Source: Lachnospiraceae bacterium (GTDB lineage Bacteria; Bacillota; Clostridia; Lachnospirales; Lachnospiraceae). From it: DNA of 64,000 bases. The position numbers were made by a program, and so were the translations under genes. The notes below the pieces were generated by a model. That model was not told where the DNA came from. It worked only from the letters and a program-made list of their open reading frames with translations, and did not search any database. Positions 1 through 9,261 of this stretch are shown here, one piece after another. Positions within the stretch are counted from its first letter, which is position 1. Every line of letters begins with the position of its first letter. The DNA is taken from NCBI GenBank assembly GCA_016283775.1, contig JAEENL010000187.1, forward strand, positions 1 through 64,000. Direction: 5' to 3'.

Positions 1-1
1 T

Positions 2-31
2 AAGTCCGCTTATGATGCGGACTTTTATTTT
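2..31 (+). terminator. Intrinsic terminator of an upstream gene
   Basis: An 8-bp perfect stem (AAGTCCGC at 2-9 with GCGGACTT at 17-24) closes a 7-base loop and is followed by TTATTTT. It most likely ends the transcript of a gene lying left of the window. It is too short and too close to metK to be a SAM riboswitch. Confidence 0.7.
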
Positions 32-64
32 GGGCGGATCGAACGGCAGCACGGAAAGGAAAAC

Positions 65-1252
65 ATGGATAAAAGATTATTTACTTCAGAATCGGTAACA
101 GAAGGGCATCCCGACAAAGTCTGCGACATCATCTCGGACTCGGTGCTCGACGCTATCATGGCGCAGGATCCGAACGCAAGAGTAGCGTGTGAGACTGCGT
201 GCACTACAGGCATGGTGCTCGTGATGGGTGAGATCACCACATCCGCGAACATCGACTATCAAAAGATCGTTCGCGACGCCATCTGCGACATAGGCTATGT
301 CGGGGACGGCTCGGGCTTTGACGGCCGCACATGTGCGGTAATGGTAGCGCTGGACAAACAGTCGGCGGATATCGCGATGGGTGTCGACAAAGCGCTCGAA
401 GCAAAAGAAAACAAGATGACCGACGCAGAGATAGCTGCGATAGGTGCCGGCGACCAGGGCATGATGTTCGGCTACGCAACAAACGAGACCGAGGAGCTTA
501 TGCCTCTTCCCATCTCACTTGCGCACAAGCTTTCAAGAAAGCTCGCCGAAGTAAGAAAAGACGGCACTCTCCCCTATCTCCGTCCCGACGGAAAGACTCA
601 GGTGACCGTGGAATATGACGAAAACGGCAAGCCCGTACACATCAACACCATCGTAGTTTCCACACAGCATTCTCCCGAGGTTTCACAGGAACAGATCCGT
701 AAGGACCTTGAGGAAAAAGTGATAAGACCTGTGCTCCCCGCAGACCTTGTGGACAGCAGCACCAGGATATTCACAAACCCCACCGGCCGCTTTGTCATCG
801 GTGGACCTTGCGGCGATTCCGGTCTCACCGGCAGAAAGATAATCGTTGACACCTACGGCGGCTACGCACGTCACGGCGGCGGCGCATTCTCCGGAAAAGA
901 CTGCACAAAGGTCGACCGTTCCGCAGCATATGCTGCGCGCTATGTGGCAAAGAACATCGTGGCCGCGGGACTTGCCGAAAAGTGTGAGATCCAGCTTTCA
1001 TACGCCATCGGTGTTGCGGAGCCCACTTCCGTCATGGTCGACACTTTCGGCACCGGAAAGATTGGTGACGCACGTCTCACACAGATCATCCGCGAAAACT
1101 TTGACCTCCGCCCCGCAGGCATCATCGCAATGCTCAACCTCCGCCGCCCGATCTACAGGCAGACCGCGGCTTACGGACATTTCGGAAGGACCGACCTCGA
1201 TCTTCCTTGGGAAAAGACCGACAAAGCAGAAGTGCTCAAAAAATATCTATAG
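65..1252 (+). CDS. metK: S-adenosylmethionine synthetase
   Basis: Makes S-adenosylmethionine from methionine and ATP in the cytoplasm, the methyl donor for enzymes such as RsmA encoded further along. The 395-residue length is normal for the family. Visible family motifs are the N-terminal GHPDK near residue 15, the GAGDQG motif near residue 120 and the glycine-rich GGGAFSGKD segment near residue 273. The ATG follows a GGAAAGG ribosome site. No SAM-responsive riboswitch fits in the 33 bases between the preceding terminator and the start. There is no terminator before the next promoter, so readthrough into the HD-GYP gene is possible. Confidence 0.97.
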   Translation: MDKRLFTSESVTEGHPDKVCDIISDSVLDAIMAQDPNARVACETACTTGMVLVMGEITTSANIDYQKIVRDAICDIGYVGDGSGFDGRTCAVMVALDKQSADIAMGVDKALEAKENKMTDAEIAAIGAGDQGMMFGYATNETEELMPLPISLAHKLSRKLAEVRKDGTLPYLRPDGKTQVTVEYDENGKPVHINTIVVSTQHSPEVSQEQIRKDLEEKVIRPVLPADLVDSSTRIFTNPTGRFVIGGPCGDSGLTGRKIIVDTYGGYARHGGGAFSGKDCTKVDRSAAYAARYVAKNIVAAGLAEKCEIQLSYAIGVAEPTSVMVDTFGTGKIGDARLTQIIRENFDLRPAGIIAMLNLRRPIYRQTAAYGHFGRTDLDLPWEKTDKAEVLKKYL

Positions 1253-1281
1253 TTGAAAAACACGCAAAAAGAGTGTATAAT
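1253..1281 (+). promoter_or_regulatory. Sigma-A promoter for the HD-GYP gene
   Basis: TTGAAA at 1253-1258 and TATAAT at 1276-1281 are separated by 17 bases, close to the sigma-A consensus. The -35 box starts directly after the metK stop codon. Confidence 0.7.
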
Positions 1282-1332
1282 TACGTAATACTTGGAAGTG
1301 TATTTTAACGGCTGATAATTCAGGGGGCACGC

Positions 1333-2430
1333 GTGAAAACTAAAAGAGTACCTATCTCAAACGTAAAACCGGGTATGATGCTGGCGGAAGATGTTTACAA
1401 CACCTCCGATCAGCTTGTGCTCAACAAAGGCACCGAACTCACCGATCGCAGCATCACACGTCTCAAATTCTATTCCATCAGAGAGGTCGTGATCTCCGTT
1501 GAGGCTCCTGCTTCCGAAGGTTCGCAGGATGCTTCTGCGCCCGAAAATATCAACACATACACCAAGCGTCTTAAAAAGAGCGCCGATTACAAGGTTTTCG
1601 CCACCTCTTTCAAAGACACCGTAAATGTGCTCGAAGCACGATTAAAGTCTTTTGTCGAGTCAAAGAACGACCTCAATGCCGATGAACTTCTCGGAAGCAC
1701 AAAGAAAACGTTCTTCTCCGTTGAGTCGACCGGCAAGATCTTTGACATGCTCATGTGCATCAGAAACCTTGACGACCTCACTTTTGTCCACAGCACCAAT
1801 GTTTCCCTTATCTGCGGCGCGTTCGGACAGTGGCTCGGATATGACGGAAAAGACATCGACCAGCTCATGCTTGCCGGGCTTCTCCACGACATAGGAAAGC
1901 TGATGGTTCCCGAGAGCATCCTCAAGAAAAAGGGAGCGCTCACAAAGGACGAATACGAGATCATAAAGGGGCATCCGAAGGCAGGCTATGACATGCTGAA
2001 GAACCAGAACCTTGATGACAAGGTCGCTCTGGTCGCACTGCAGCATCACGAGCGCACCGACGGATCGGGATATCCGAGTGGTCTCAAGTCGCACCACATA
2101 GAAGATTTTTCAAAGATAGTGGCCATCGCGGACGTATACGATGCCATGACTGCGGCTAGATGCTATCGCGGTCCCATCTGCCCTCTTGAAGTCCTCAACA
2201 TGTTTGAGACCGAAGGACTTACAAAATACGATCCCAAGTTCCTGCTTGTGTTCATGGATCACGTTGTTTCCACATACCTTCACCAGTATGTGCTCCTGAG
2301 CAACGGAAACGTGGGCGAGATCGTTATGATAAACAAGCATTCACCCGCAAGACCCATCATCAAGCTCCTGAGTTCCGAGTGCATCGACCTTTCAAAGGTT
2401 ACGGGAACAACGATCGTCGGACTTGTATAA
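1333..2430 (+). CDS. HD-GYP domain protein, probable c-di-GMP phosphodiesterase
   Basis: A 365-residue cytoplasmic protein. Residues 1-60 form a small N-terminal segment of the kind often found ahead of HD-GYP domains. The catalytic domain carries the metal-binding His-Asp pair in LLHDIGK (residues 183-189), HHE at 238-240 and a complete GYP triad at 246-248, followed by the DVYDAMT motif near 267. With these residues intact, hydrolysis of c-di-GMP is the likely activity (family knowledge). It may oppose cyclases such as the GGDEF protein at 20339-22789 and influence motility. Translation starts at GTG after an AGGGGG ribosome site. It has its own promoter and ends at a bidirectional terminator. 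Confidence 0.93.
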   Translation: MKTKRVPISNVKPGMMLAEDVYNTSDQLVLNKGTELTDRSITRLKFYSIREVVISVEAPASEGSQDASAPENINTYTKRLKKSADYKVFATSFKDTVNVLEARLKSFVESKNDLNADELLGSTKKTFFSVESTGKIFDMLMCIRNLDDLTFVHSTNVSLICGAFGQWLGYDGKDIDQLMLAGLLHDIGKLMVPESILKKKGALTKDEYEIIKGHPKAGYDMLKNQNLDDKVALVALQHHERTDGSGYPSGLKSHHIEDFSKIVAIADVYDAMTAARCYRGPICPLEVLNMFETEGLTKYDPKFLLVFMDHVVSTYLHQYVLLSNGNVGEIVMINKHSPARPIIKLLSSECIDLSKVTGTTIVGLV

Positions 2431-2436
2431 AACAAA

Positions 2437-2474
2437 AAAATAAAGGCACTCTCGTGTTGAGGGTGCCTCTTTTA
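2437..2474. terminator. Bidirectional terminator between HD-GYP gene and murA
   Basis: A 10-bp stem with one G-T wobble (2444-2453 with 2459-2468) has a T-rich run on the plus side and A-rich sequence on the left, so it can end both convergent transcripts. Confidence 0.8.
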
Positions 2475-2489
2475 ATGTCATTTTCCGTT

Positions 2490-3791
2490 TCATACCGCTT
2501 TCAGGCGGAATTTTCTCATTGCGCGCTCGTCTTCGCTGTCGACCTTTTTTACGACTGCGCCGAGACCTGCGAGTTTCTTTTCGAAGTTTTCGTAACCGCG
2601 CTCTATGTAGGAAACGTTCTCAACGATGCTCACGCCTTCCGCTGTAAGGCCTGCGATCACAAGAGCGGCGCCCGCGCGAAGATCGGATGCCGACATGGTA
2701 GCTCCCGTGAGTCCCTGTACACCGTCGATAACGGCAGTATTACCTTCGACTCTGATGGATGCTCCCATTCTTACGAGCTCGTCAACGTATTTGAATCTGT
2801 TTTCAAAGATGCCTTCCGTGATAACGCTTGTGCCCTCGGAAAGAGTGAGGAGCGCAACCATCTGAGGCTGCATGTCCGTAGGGAATCCCGGATAAGGAAG
2901 AGTCTTGAGCCTTGTGTTTCCGCGGCGTCCGTTGGAGAACACCCTTACGGCATCGTCCGCTTCTTCAACACCCACGCCTATCTCGATGAGCTTTGCAGTG
3001 ATGGCTTCAAGGTGCTTCGGAATGACGTTTCTGATAACGACATCACCGCCTGTGGCCGCTGCCGCTACCATGAACGTGCCGGCCTCGATCTGGTCGGGGA
3101 TGATGGAATATGTGCTTCCGTGTAGCTTTTCCACACCTGTGATCCTGATGACGTCGGTACCTGTGCCCTTTATGTTTGCTCCCATGGAGTTCAGGAAGTT
3201 TGCCACATCAACAACGTGCGGCTCCTTCGCGGGATTTTCGATGATGGTCTGACCTTCCGCAAGAGTGGCGGCGAGCATGATGTTGATAGTCGCTCCGACA
3301 CTTGCCATATCGAGATAAATGTGGTTTCCGACAAGCTTTTCAGCTTCTGCCATTACCATGCCGTGCTTTGTCTCAACAACGGCACCGAGCTGCATGAAGC
3401 CCTTGATATGCTGGTCGATGGGGCGGGGGCCTATGTCACAGCCTCCGGGAAGCACCACCTGGGCTTTCTTAAAACGCCCCAACAAGGCCCCGATCAAATA
3501 ATAGGAGCCTCTGATCTTTCTGATATATTCGTTGTCAACAGCAAGAGGAGAAACCCTGCCGGCGTTGATCTTTACAGTATGGCCGTCGGATGAACGGTCC
3601 ACTCTGGCACCGATCTCCTCCATAGCACGAAGAAGGACCTCTATGTCCTTTATCTCGGGCACATTTTTGATGGTAACGGGCTCCTCGCAAAGAGCTGCGG
3701 CAGCCAGAATACCGAGTGCCGAATTTTTTGCTCCGCTTATTGTAACTTCACCCCGAAGCGGAACACCACCCTTAATCATGTATTGATCCAT
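2490..3791 (-). CDS. murA: UDP-N-acetylglucosamine 1-carboxyvinyltransferase
   Basis: Transfers enolpyruvate from PEP to UDP-GlcNAc, the first committed step of peptidoglycan synthesis in the cytoplasm. The 433-residue length and the opening GGVPLRGEVTISGAKNS are typical. The active-site cysteine is present as Cys118 in LPGGCDIG, the residue alkylated by fosfomycin in related enzymes. Low-GC Gram-positives often carry two murA paralogues, and the sequence alone does not tell me which this is. It is monocistronic, with its own promoter and a terminator shared with the convergent HD-GYP gene. Confidence 0.96.
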   Translation of the reverse strand: MDQYMIKGGVPLRGEVTISGAKNSALGILAAAALCEEPVTIKNVPEIKDIEVLLRAMEEIGARVDRSSDGHTVKINAGRVSPLAVDNEYIRKIRGSYYLIGALLGRFKKAQVVLPGGCDIGPRPIDQHIKGFMQLGAVVETKHGMVMAEAEKLVGNHIYLDMASVGATINIMLAATLAEGQTIIENPAKEPHVVDVANFLNSMGANIKGTGTDVIRITGVEKLHGSTYSIIPDQIEAGTFMVAAAATGGDVVIRNVIPKHLEAITAKLIEIGVGVEEADDAVRVFSNGRRGNTRLKTLPYPGFPTDMQPQMVALLTLSEGTSVITEGIFENRFKYVDELVRMGASIRVEGNTAVIDGVQGLTGATMSASDLRAGAALVIAGLTAEGVSIVENVSYIERGYENFEKKLAGLGAVVKKVDSEDERAMRKFRLKAV

Positions 3792-3881
3792 ATTTATCTC
3801 ACAAACTCCGCGTCCTGCGAAGTTTCCTCTCTTTATTCACCTTATCGTCAAAAACCTCTTCCCTCTTTAGAGGTACGCTAT

Positions 3882-3910
3882 ATGATAATTCAAGTTTAAG
3901 AATTTGTAAA
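3882..3910 (-). promoter_or_regulatory. Sigma-A promoter for murA
   Basis: On the minus strand TTTACA (3905-3910) and TATCAT (3882-3887) are 17 bases apart, each one base from consensus. The leader to the murA ATG would be about 85 bases. I see no riboswitch in it. Confidence 0.65.
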
Positions 3911-4032
3911 GCATTTTTTAATAGTTTAGGCTCTTTTCTTTGGGTGCCGATTATGGTAGAATACGTGTACCGAATTACCCCTTGTGACATGCCGTAATGT
4001 TGCAGGAACAGTACTTTACAGGAGGTACACAC

Positions 4033-4368
4033 ATGGATTTTATCGACATCGAATCCACTCCCGAAGAAGTAGAAGGAAAAGTAAAACAGTCTCTGAGGTT
4101 CAAGACAGGCAAGTTCGTATGGCGCATCAGGTTTTCCGCGCCTTTGGATCCTGCCTCTGTTAATAATGAGAACCTTTTTGTTACCGATATGAGCGACAAC
4201 AAACTCAAGACCGCCATTCACTACAACAGCGAGACTCAGGAGATCGAGATCGAGCCCCTTGAGGCTTATGCCAGGGATTCATCCTACAATCTGAACGTCT
4301 CTAAGGATGTTCGTTCCGTAGGCGGTCAGACTTTGAAATCCGCTGTAAAGCTCCAGTTCAAAGTGTGA
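4033..4368 (+). CDS. Small Ig-like (SbsA/Big_5-type) domain protein
   Basis: A 111-residue protein that looks like a single bacterial Ig-like domain: alternating beta-strand segments with the pattern FSAPLDPASVNNENLFV, as in SbsA-type Big_5 domains that normally occur inside large surface proteins. It has no signal peptide or membrane segment, which is odd for that fold. I place the start at 4033 because a near-perfect AGGAGGT (4020-4026) lies 6 bases upstream. The earlier ATG at 3997 has no ribosome site. Its 3' end overlaps the convergent gene at 4358 by 11 bases. Function unknown. Confidence 0.75.
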   Translation: MDFIDIESTPEEVEGKVKQSLRFKTGKFVWRIRFSAPLDPASVNNENLFVTDMSDNKLKTAIHYNSETQEIEIEPLEAYARDSSYNLNVSKDVRSVGGQTLKSAVKLQFKV

Positions 4369-6394
4369 CATCGCTCTCTGTTATCACTAATCTTCCTTCA
4401 TCATCAAAGGCTGCTTCGGCAGCCATTTTTAATATCACGGGAGCATATCTCTCATCCGCCCGGTCAACAGCGTCTTTCATTGTCTGAACGACTGCCATGA
4501 ATTTCTCGGGCTCGGGGATCCTTCTTGAATCTATCCCGTCTTTAAGCTTTTTTGCTGCCTTTACGGAAAGCATGTACTGTCCTTCCATGGCCACATCATA
4601 AGCAAAACCGATGAGATCCACCGTATCGTACTTTGGAAGATGGATACGGTTGTTTACAAGCGCCCTGAGATCGTTCCCGCCTCTCAGCAGTGAATTTATG
4701 TTCCTTGACGTGTCCTCAAGCACCACGCAGGTCCCGCTCTTTTTTTCGTCCGCAGCCTGTATCAGTTCCGCAATGCAGTCTTCGCTGAGTCCGCCCGCGT
4801 TTTCGATGAGGATGCTGTAGTCGGAGAGCATCTTTGTCACCATGCCCGACGGCAGGCGGTTTAAGACTGATGCCTCGGTCCCGGCCAGGATGTCGTTTTT
4901 AAGAAGCCCCATGCGGTGATAGAGCCGCACCATACGCGCCGCAAAAGTGGACCTTCCCGTCCCGGGTTCACCCGTGATGCAGAGGAATATCCTCTTTCTC
5001 TCGTTTATCACGAGATCCATGCTTTTGAAGATCTGGCGCCTCACTTCTCCTATGCGGAAAAAGTTTTTGCAGATATCCTCGGGCCTTATCTCTTTGCTTA
5101 TGATGATCCGCTTTGCCTTGCTGTCGCGGAGATCTTCCTGGGAAAGGATGACGTGCGGAGTAAAAAGCTCTTCTTTCGGGAGTTTTGGAAGGAGCGACCT
5201 GTTGTCTTCCTCCTCGGCCTCAAGTTCAAGTGAAAGCTCCGCTTCCGCGGTCTTTCTTATCTCGTCCGCTTCCGTGTCTTCAGATTCTGCGAGTTCTGCT
5301 CCTGCGGGTTCTGCGGGTTCTGTGTATTCCTGAGATCCTGTGTCCACTGCAGATTCCGTGCCCTCTGTGGGCTCGGTGATCTCGATGGATGCAGTGCCTT
5401 CCACGTTTTCTGCGGTTTCGGCTGATGCGATGCTTTCCGCAATTTCTGTGCCATCCGCGGATCCGGCGACTTCCACCTGCCCTGTGACTTCGGCCGGTGC
5501 ACCGGTTTTCACATGTTCCGCTTCGTCCGCAGGTTCCGAAGTATCTTCCGGCTTCTTCGGTTCCTTTTTGCTCTTAGTTTCCGAATGTTCCGATGCGCCC
5601 CAGGATTCCTCATCCTCGTCGGAATCGTCCCTTCCGAAGCCGAACAGCCCTTTTCTACGGCGTTTTTTCGGCGTTTCTTCAGGTTCCTCGGAGCTCTCTT
5701 TTGTCTTTACAGGCTCCGGAGCTTCCGCTTTTACAGCAGGAGATACTGCAGGAGCCGCTACAGGTAGCTTTGCTGCCGGCGTTTCCTTGGGGATGTCACG
5801 CTGTTTTCCCTTTGCCACTATCTCCTCAGCTGTGATCTCTCCGCGGTAGTATGCGATCAGCGTTTTAGCTTTTATCACAACCCCCGTGTCCTCGTCAAAC
5901 GTCGAGACGATCCGCTCAAGTTCGGCTACGCACTCATCCTTCATCCCGGATTTGTGATAGATCTTTGCGAGCTCATAAGCCCATTCCGGGGTATATTCGA
6001 TAAGGAGTATCTCCTTAAGGCAGTCGATGAGTACAGCTTTGTCGCTTCCCTTTTTCTTTTCGATCCTGTATTTAAAGACACCCAGGTTAAAAGCATCGCT
6101 CGATGCCACTTCCTTGTAGTGTTCGTAATAACTCTCAGCCTCATCGGTGCGCCCGCACTCTATGCAGATGTCGATCATGTCCCTGAAGAGAAGCTTTGAC
6201 GGTCTGATCTTGTAGGCTTTTTTGAAAAGCCTTTCCGCATGTTCAAAATCGGCGCATTTTCCATAGGCTCCGGCCAGAAGCATCATCTCGGGCGCGGTCT
6301 TTGCTTTATTCTCCTTTATTTCCGGGAGGAGCGCCACCGCGGCCTCATATTTTCCGGCCTCCATATATTCTTTTAACTGAGCCAGTTTGTCCAT
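4358..6394 (-). CDS. TPR - acidic linker - AAA-like (SpoVK/CbxX-like) protein
   Basis: A 678-residue protein of unknown function. Residues 1-190 are helical repeats of TPR type. About residues 205-390 form a very acidic, low-complexity linker of repeated Glu/Thr/Ala/Ser words and a basic RRRK patch. The C-terminal third resembles the AAA fold of CbxX/SpoVK proteins: a P-loop GEPGTGRST at 475-483 and a Walker-B position reading SILIENAGG near 528-535. There Asn replaces the usual acidic catalytic pair, so ATP hydrolysis may be weak or lost. It follows the 774-residue gene by 5 bases with only a weak ribosome site, suggesting coupled translation. No signal peptide. Confidence 0.85.
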   Translation of the reverse strand: MDKLAQLKEYMEAGKYEAAVALLPEIKENKAKTAPEMMLLAGAYGKCADFEHAERLFKKAYKIRPSKLLFRDMIDICIECGRTDEAESYYEHYKEVASSDAFNLGVFKYRIEKKKGSDKAVLIDCLKEILLIEYTPEWAYELAKIYHKSGMKDECVAELERIVSTFDEDTGVVIKAKTLIAYYRGEITAEEIVAKGKQRDIPKETPAAKLPVAAPAVSPAVKAEAPEPVKTKESSEEPEETPKKRRRKGLFGFGRDDSDEDEESWGASEHSETKSKKEPKKPEDTSEPADEAEHVKTGAPAEVTGQVEVAGSADGTEIAESIASAETAENVEGTASIEITEPTEGTESAVDTGSQEYTEPAEPAGAELAESEDTEADEIRKTAEAELSLELEAEEEDNRSLLPKLPKEELFTPHVILSQEDLRDSKAKRIIISKEIRPEDICKNFFRIGEVRRQIFKSMDLVINERKRIFLCITGEPGTGRSTFAARMVRLYHRMGLLKNDILAGTEASVLNRLPSGMVTKMLSDYSILIENAGGLSEDCIAELIQAADEKKSGTCVVLEDTSRNINSLLRGGNDLRALVNNRIHLPKYDTVDLIGFAYDVAMEGQYMLSVKAAKKLKDGIDSRRIPEPEKFMAVVQTMKDAVDRADERYAPVILKMAAEAAFDDEGRLVITESDVTL

Positions 6395-6399
6395 TTATT

Positions 6400-8724
6400 T
6401 CACATGTCCCTGTAAAAATGCAAAGTATCGAGCAAAAGCTCGGGTATTTCCGGACACACCTTCAAAAGCGCATGATGACGAAGTTCCAGCTCGTGGACCT
6501 TCTTTTGCGTTTCCCGGTTGTATCTTCCGAGAGCCTCGGCGAATGCCGGCTGCGACTCCAGACGTTTTCTCGTCTCTGCATTGAACGGACAGTACATCGC
6601 AAGGATCTCTCTCGACGGCTTGTTCAGTTTCTGTCCGCCTGCGGATTCCGACTTTATCCACTGCTCGTAATCCTGGACAAAAACCTCGCGCGCGTTGTTC
6701 TTTGCTTTGACAAGCTGCGTCTTGACCTTTTCCTTTCTCTCGTCGGAAAGGTCGTGATTTTTCTTGTAAAACTGTATGTAATCCGAATATTCGGAAGTGA
6801 GCGATTTGTACTGGATGTTGTTCCAGGCCGTGCCCTGCATGGTCCTGCAAAGCTCCCAGCGGAAGCGCCCGAGCACTCTTATCAGGATGTCGTCCACGGA
6901 ACCGTCCATCATGATGGGGAAAAGGAATCTTCCCGCGGAATCACGCTTCTTGCAGCTTATCTCCTGCCACATGGACGCATTGGTGCCGTAGGCGGGGAGC
7001 AGAACGATATCCGGGAACACCTCAAGCTGTATGATCTCTTTTTCGATCTTGAGCTCTTTATCCGCAAACATCTGTTCACGCCTGAAAACACCGATGTCGA
7101 GATCTCTGTATTTGTCTACGAGCTGTCCTATCCTGTCCTTTGTGATGAGCGCCTTGAACGGCTCGGCTGTCATCTGTTCGCTGCAGAGGATGGGCACAAA
7201 CGTACTGGGTTGTCCGTTCACCACGCGGTGGTTCAGCTTGAACATGTTGTTCACTTCAAATTCAAGCCTGAGCTCGGGATCCCTTAAGCGGCGCTTTTCC
7301 TCTTCGTCGTCGATCTCGTGGGCTTTTTTGAGCTCCCTTAAGGTTTCGTTGTACTCCATGTCAAATTCGTTCTTGGAAGGCTCTCTTTTGCCGTTGTAAA
7401 CAGCAGAAAGCCACTCGTAGAGCGTATAGATGTGACAGGAATATTTCTGTTTTGTCGCGACCTTCAGTTTGCAAAGAGAGATCGCTTCCTCGCGTGTCAC
7501 AAGCCTCTCATCCACATAGCCGAAGTTGAGGAAAAGGTCCACGGGCCTGGGAACGATGTTTGCCTCAAGGGAATTCAGAAATACATGTCTGTAGATCGTG
7601 TAAAAATGCTCCGCGACCTTTCTTCTCATCTGCCTTCCCGCATCCTCGGTCGAAAAACGGTCCTTGGAATCGACAAACGCGTTCACCGCATTTTCAAAAG
7701 CATGCGCCACGCTCTCGTCCGCCTTTGCAAAAGAAAGGATGGTCTTCATGGAGTTCTTTAACGACCTGTAAAGATCCTCGTCGGCAACGGAGGAATCCAC
7801 CGTCGTCTCCTGGATATCCTCGCCGGTGGAAAGGCTTTCCATGAGTTTTCCGAGCCTTTCGCGCTTTACGGGATGAGCCGCGCCCATACCGACAAGAGCC
7901 GTCTCCTCGCACTTGTCAAAAACCTCGGAAAGAGTCTCACATATCTTTAACAGCGACTTGTCTGCCCTGCCCGCTTTTTCAAGGTTTTTGTAAAGCTTGA
8001 TGCAGGCGCTGAGCAGGTTCAGCTCGCCGTCGTTGTACAGATAGGTGTAATGATCGTAAACATAGCGTCCCACTTCGGAGACAGCGTCAAACAGATCGCA
8101 AATGCCCACGGAGAGCATATTTACGGTCTGCATGGTCATCTCGATGGCGCCCGAGAAAAATGCGCTCATCACATTTGCGGGCACCGCGTTGAGTTCCAAA
8201 AACGCGGTCGCTGTCTTTGCGGCAAACGGGCTGTTGTCCTCAAAAGGCTTGATGCTCTCAAGTTCCTCAATGGTGTCCACCGCCATGCCGCCGTTACGGC
8301 AGGCATCGACATACTTTTTGTAGCAATCGGAAAGTGTGGTGTAAAGAAGTTTTGAAAGTTCGAGATATTTAAGCTTGAGCTTTAAAAGCTCCGAAAAGAA
8401 TCTGGCGTCCGAACCGATCAGAAGCCCCCTGTAGTCCTTGTTGTAGGTCTGGAACATGGTCCTGAAGCCTGCGTCGTCCGAGACCGGGAACGGAAATATA
8501 ACGGAGTCCTCCTCCGCGACATATTCAAAAACATAGCGTCCCGCAGAAACGTCAAAGGTGCCGATAAATCCGCCCTTCACGATAGGGAGCTGCACATAAT
8601 CGTTTTTGCACATCACTTTGCCGCTGAGAACGGCAGCCACATGATTCACCGTTTCCTTTTCGGCAAAAATGACCGTACCCTTGGGTATGGCGTTCTTTTC
8701 TCCGGGTTTAAGCGTAAATCCCAT
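6400..8724 (-). CDS. Large protein with cyclic-nucleotide-binding-like N terminus
   Basis: A 774-residue protein of unknown function. Residues 1-100 have the beta-roll pattern of a cNMP-binding/Crp-type sensor domain (KGTVIFAEKE, then LSGKVMCK). The rest is long, mainly helical and charged, with no DNA-binding helix-turn-helix, signal peptide or membrane span that I recognise. The ATG has a strong AGGAGG site. It sits between tadA and the TPR/AAA-like gene with short gaps, so the two large unknown genes are probably one translational unit. A role in signal integration is only a guess from the N-terminal domain. Confidence 0.8.
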   Translation of the reverse strand: MGFTLKPGEKNAIPKGTVIFAEKETVNHVAAVLSGKVMCKNDYVQLPIVKGGFIGTFDVSAGRYVFEYVAEEDSVIFPFPVSDDAGFRTMFQTYNKDYRGLLIGSDARFFSELLKLKLKYLELSKLLYTTLSDCYKKYVDACRNGGMAVDTIEELESIKPFEDNSPFAAKTATAFLELNAVPANVMSAFFSGAIEMTMQTVNMLSVGICDLFDAVSEVGRYVYDHYTYLYNDGELNLLSACIKLYKNLEKAGRADKSLLKICETLSEVFDKCEETALVGMGAAHPVKRERLGKLMESLSTGEDIQETTVDSSVADEDLYRSLKNSMKTILSFAKADESVAHAFENAVNAFVDSKDRFSTEDAGRQMRRKVAEHFYTIYRHVFLNSLEANIVPRPVDLFLNFGYVDERLVTREEAISLCKLKVATKQKYSCHIYTLYEWLSAVYNGKREPSKNEFDMEYNETLRELKKAHEIDDEEEKRRLRDPELRLEFEVNNMFKLNHRVVNGQPSTFVPILCSEQMTAEPFKALITKDRIGQLVDKYRDLDIGVFRREQMFADKELKIEKEIIQLEVFPDIVLLPAYGTNASMWQEISCKKRDSAGRFLFPIMMDGSVDDILIRVLGRFRWELCRTMQGTAWNNIQYKSLTSEYSDYIQFYKKNHDLSDERKEKVKTQLVKAKNNAREVFVQDYEQWIKSESAGGQKLNKPSREILAMYCPFNAETRKRLESQPAFAEALGRYNRETQKKVHELELRHHALLKVCPEIPELLLDTLHFYRDM

Positions 8725-8743
8725 AACTCCTCCTAAAGTAAGT

Positions 8744-9250
8744 CTACTTCCCCTGTTTATTTTGCCTTTCCTGTTTTTCCAGCTTGTTTCTCACTCTGAG
8801 ATCCTTGAAAAAATCCGTAAGGAGCCCGGAGCATTCTGCTTCGAGCACGCCTTCCGTGACCTCCGCCTGGTGGTTGAAAGACGGATTCTGCAGGATGTCG
8901 AGAAGCGTCCCTCCGCAGCCGGATTTCGGGCTTTTGCAGCCCATTATCACGCGGCGCATCCTGGCCTGGATGATCGCTCCTGCGCACATCTGGCACGGTT
9001 CCAGTGTCACATAGAGGTCGCAGTCTTCAAGCCTCCAGTCGCCCATCACCTTGGATGCTTTGGCGATCGCGGATATCTCGGCATGCGCGAGCGTTGTTTT
9101 TTTTGTATTTCGTTTGTTGCAACCCCGCCCTATTATCTTCCCGTCATACACGATCACGCAGCCGATGGGGACCTCTCCGAGCTTCATCGCGCGTTTTGCC
9201 TGGGAAAGCGCGGCTTTCATGTATTTTTCGTCTTCAGTGAGTTTTTTCAT
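8744..9250 (-). CDS. tadA: tRNA-specific adenosine deaminase
   Basis: Deaminates A34 to inosine in the anticodon of tRNA-Arg(ACG). The 168-residue protein carries the zinc and proton-shuttle signature His56-Ala-Glu58 and the PCQMC motif with Cys86 and Cys89, as in TadA/cytidine deaminase-like enzymes. The ATG at 9250 lacks a strong ribosome site and lies 11 bases after the upstream acetyltransferase gene, so it is probably translated from the same mRNA. It belongs to a tatD-rsmA-GNAT-tadA minus-strand run of RNA and housekeeping genes. Confidence 0.94.
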   Translation of the reverse strand: MKKLTEDEKYMKAALSQAKRAMKLGEVPIGCVIVYDGKIIGRGCNKRNTKKTTLAHAEISAIAKASKVMGDWRLEDCDLYVTLEPCQMCAGAIIQARMRRVIMGCKSPKSGCGGTLLDILQNPSFNHQAEVTEGVLEAECSGLLTDFFKDLRVRNKLEKQERQNKQGK

Positions 9251-9261
9251 ATGCCGTAAGC

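Noticed and set aside
1-64. SAM riboswitch upstream of metK
   Set aside because: Only a simple terminator hairpin fits in the space. None of the SAM aptamer motifs is present.
5260-5560. CRISPR-like or minisatellite repeats in the acidic linker
   Set aside because: The repeats are short degenerate codon-level words inside a coding region, with no constant spacer or repeat length.
5185-5849. Plus-strand frames opposite the acidic linker of the TPR/AAA-like gene
   Set aside because: They are shadows of the repetitive coding strand: Ser/Pro-rich products without ribosome sites.
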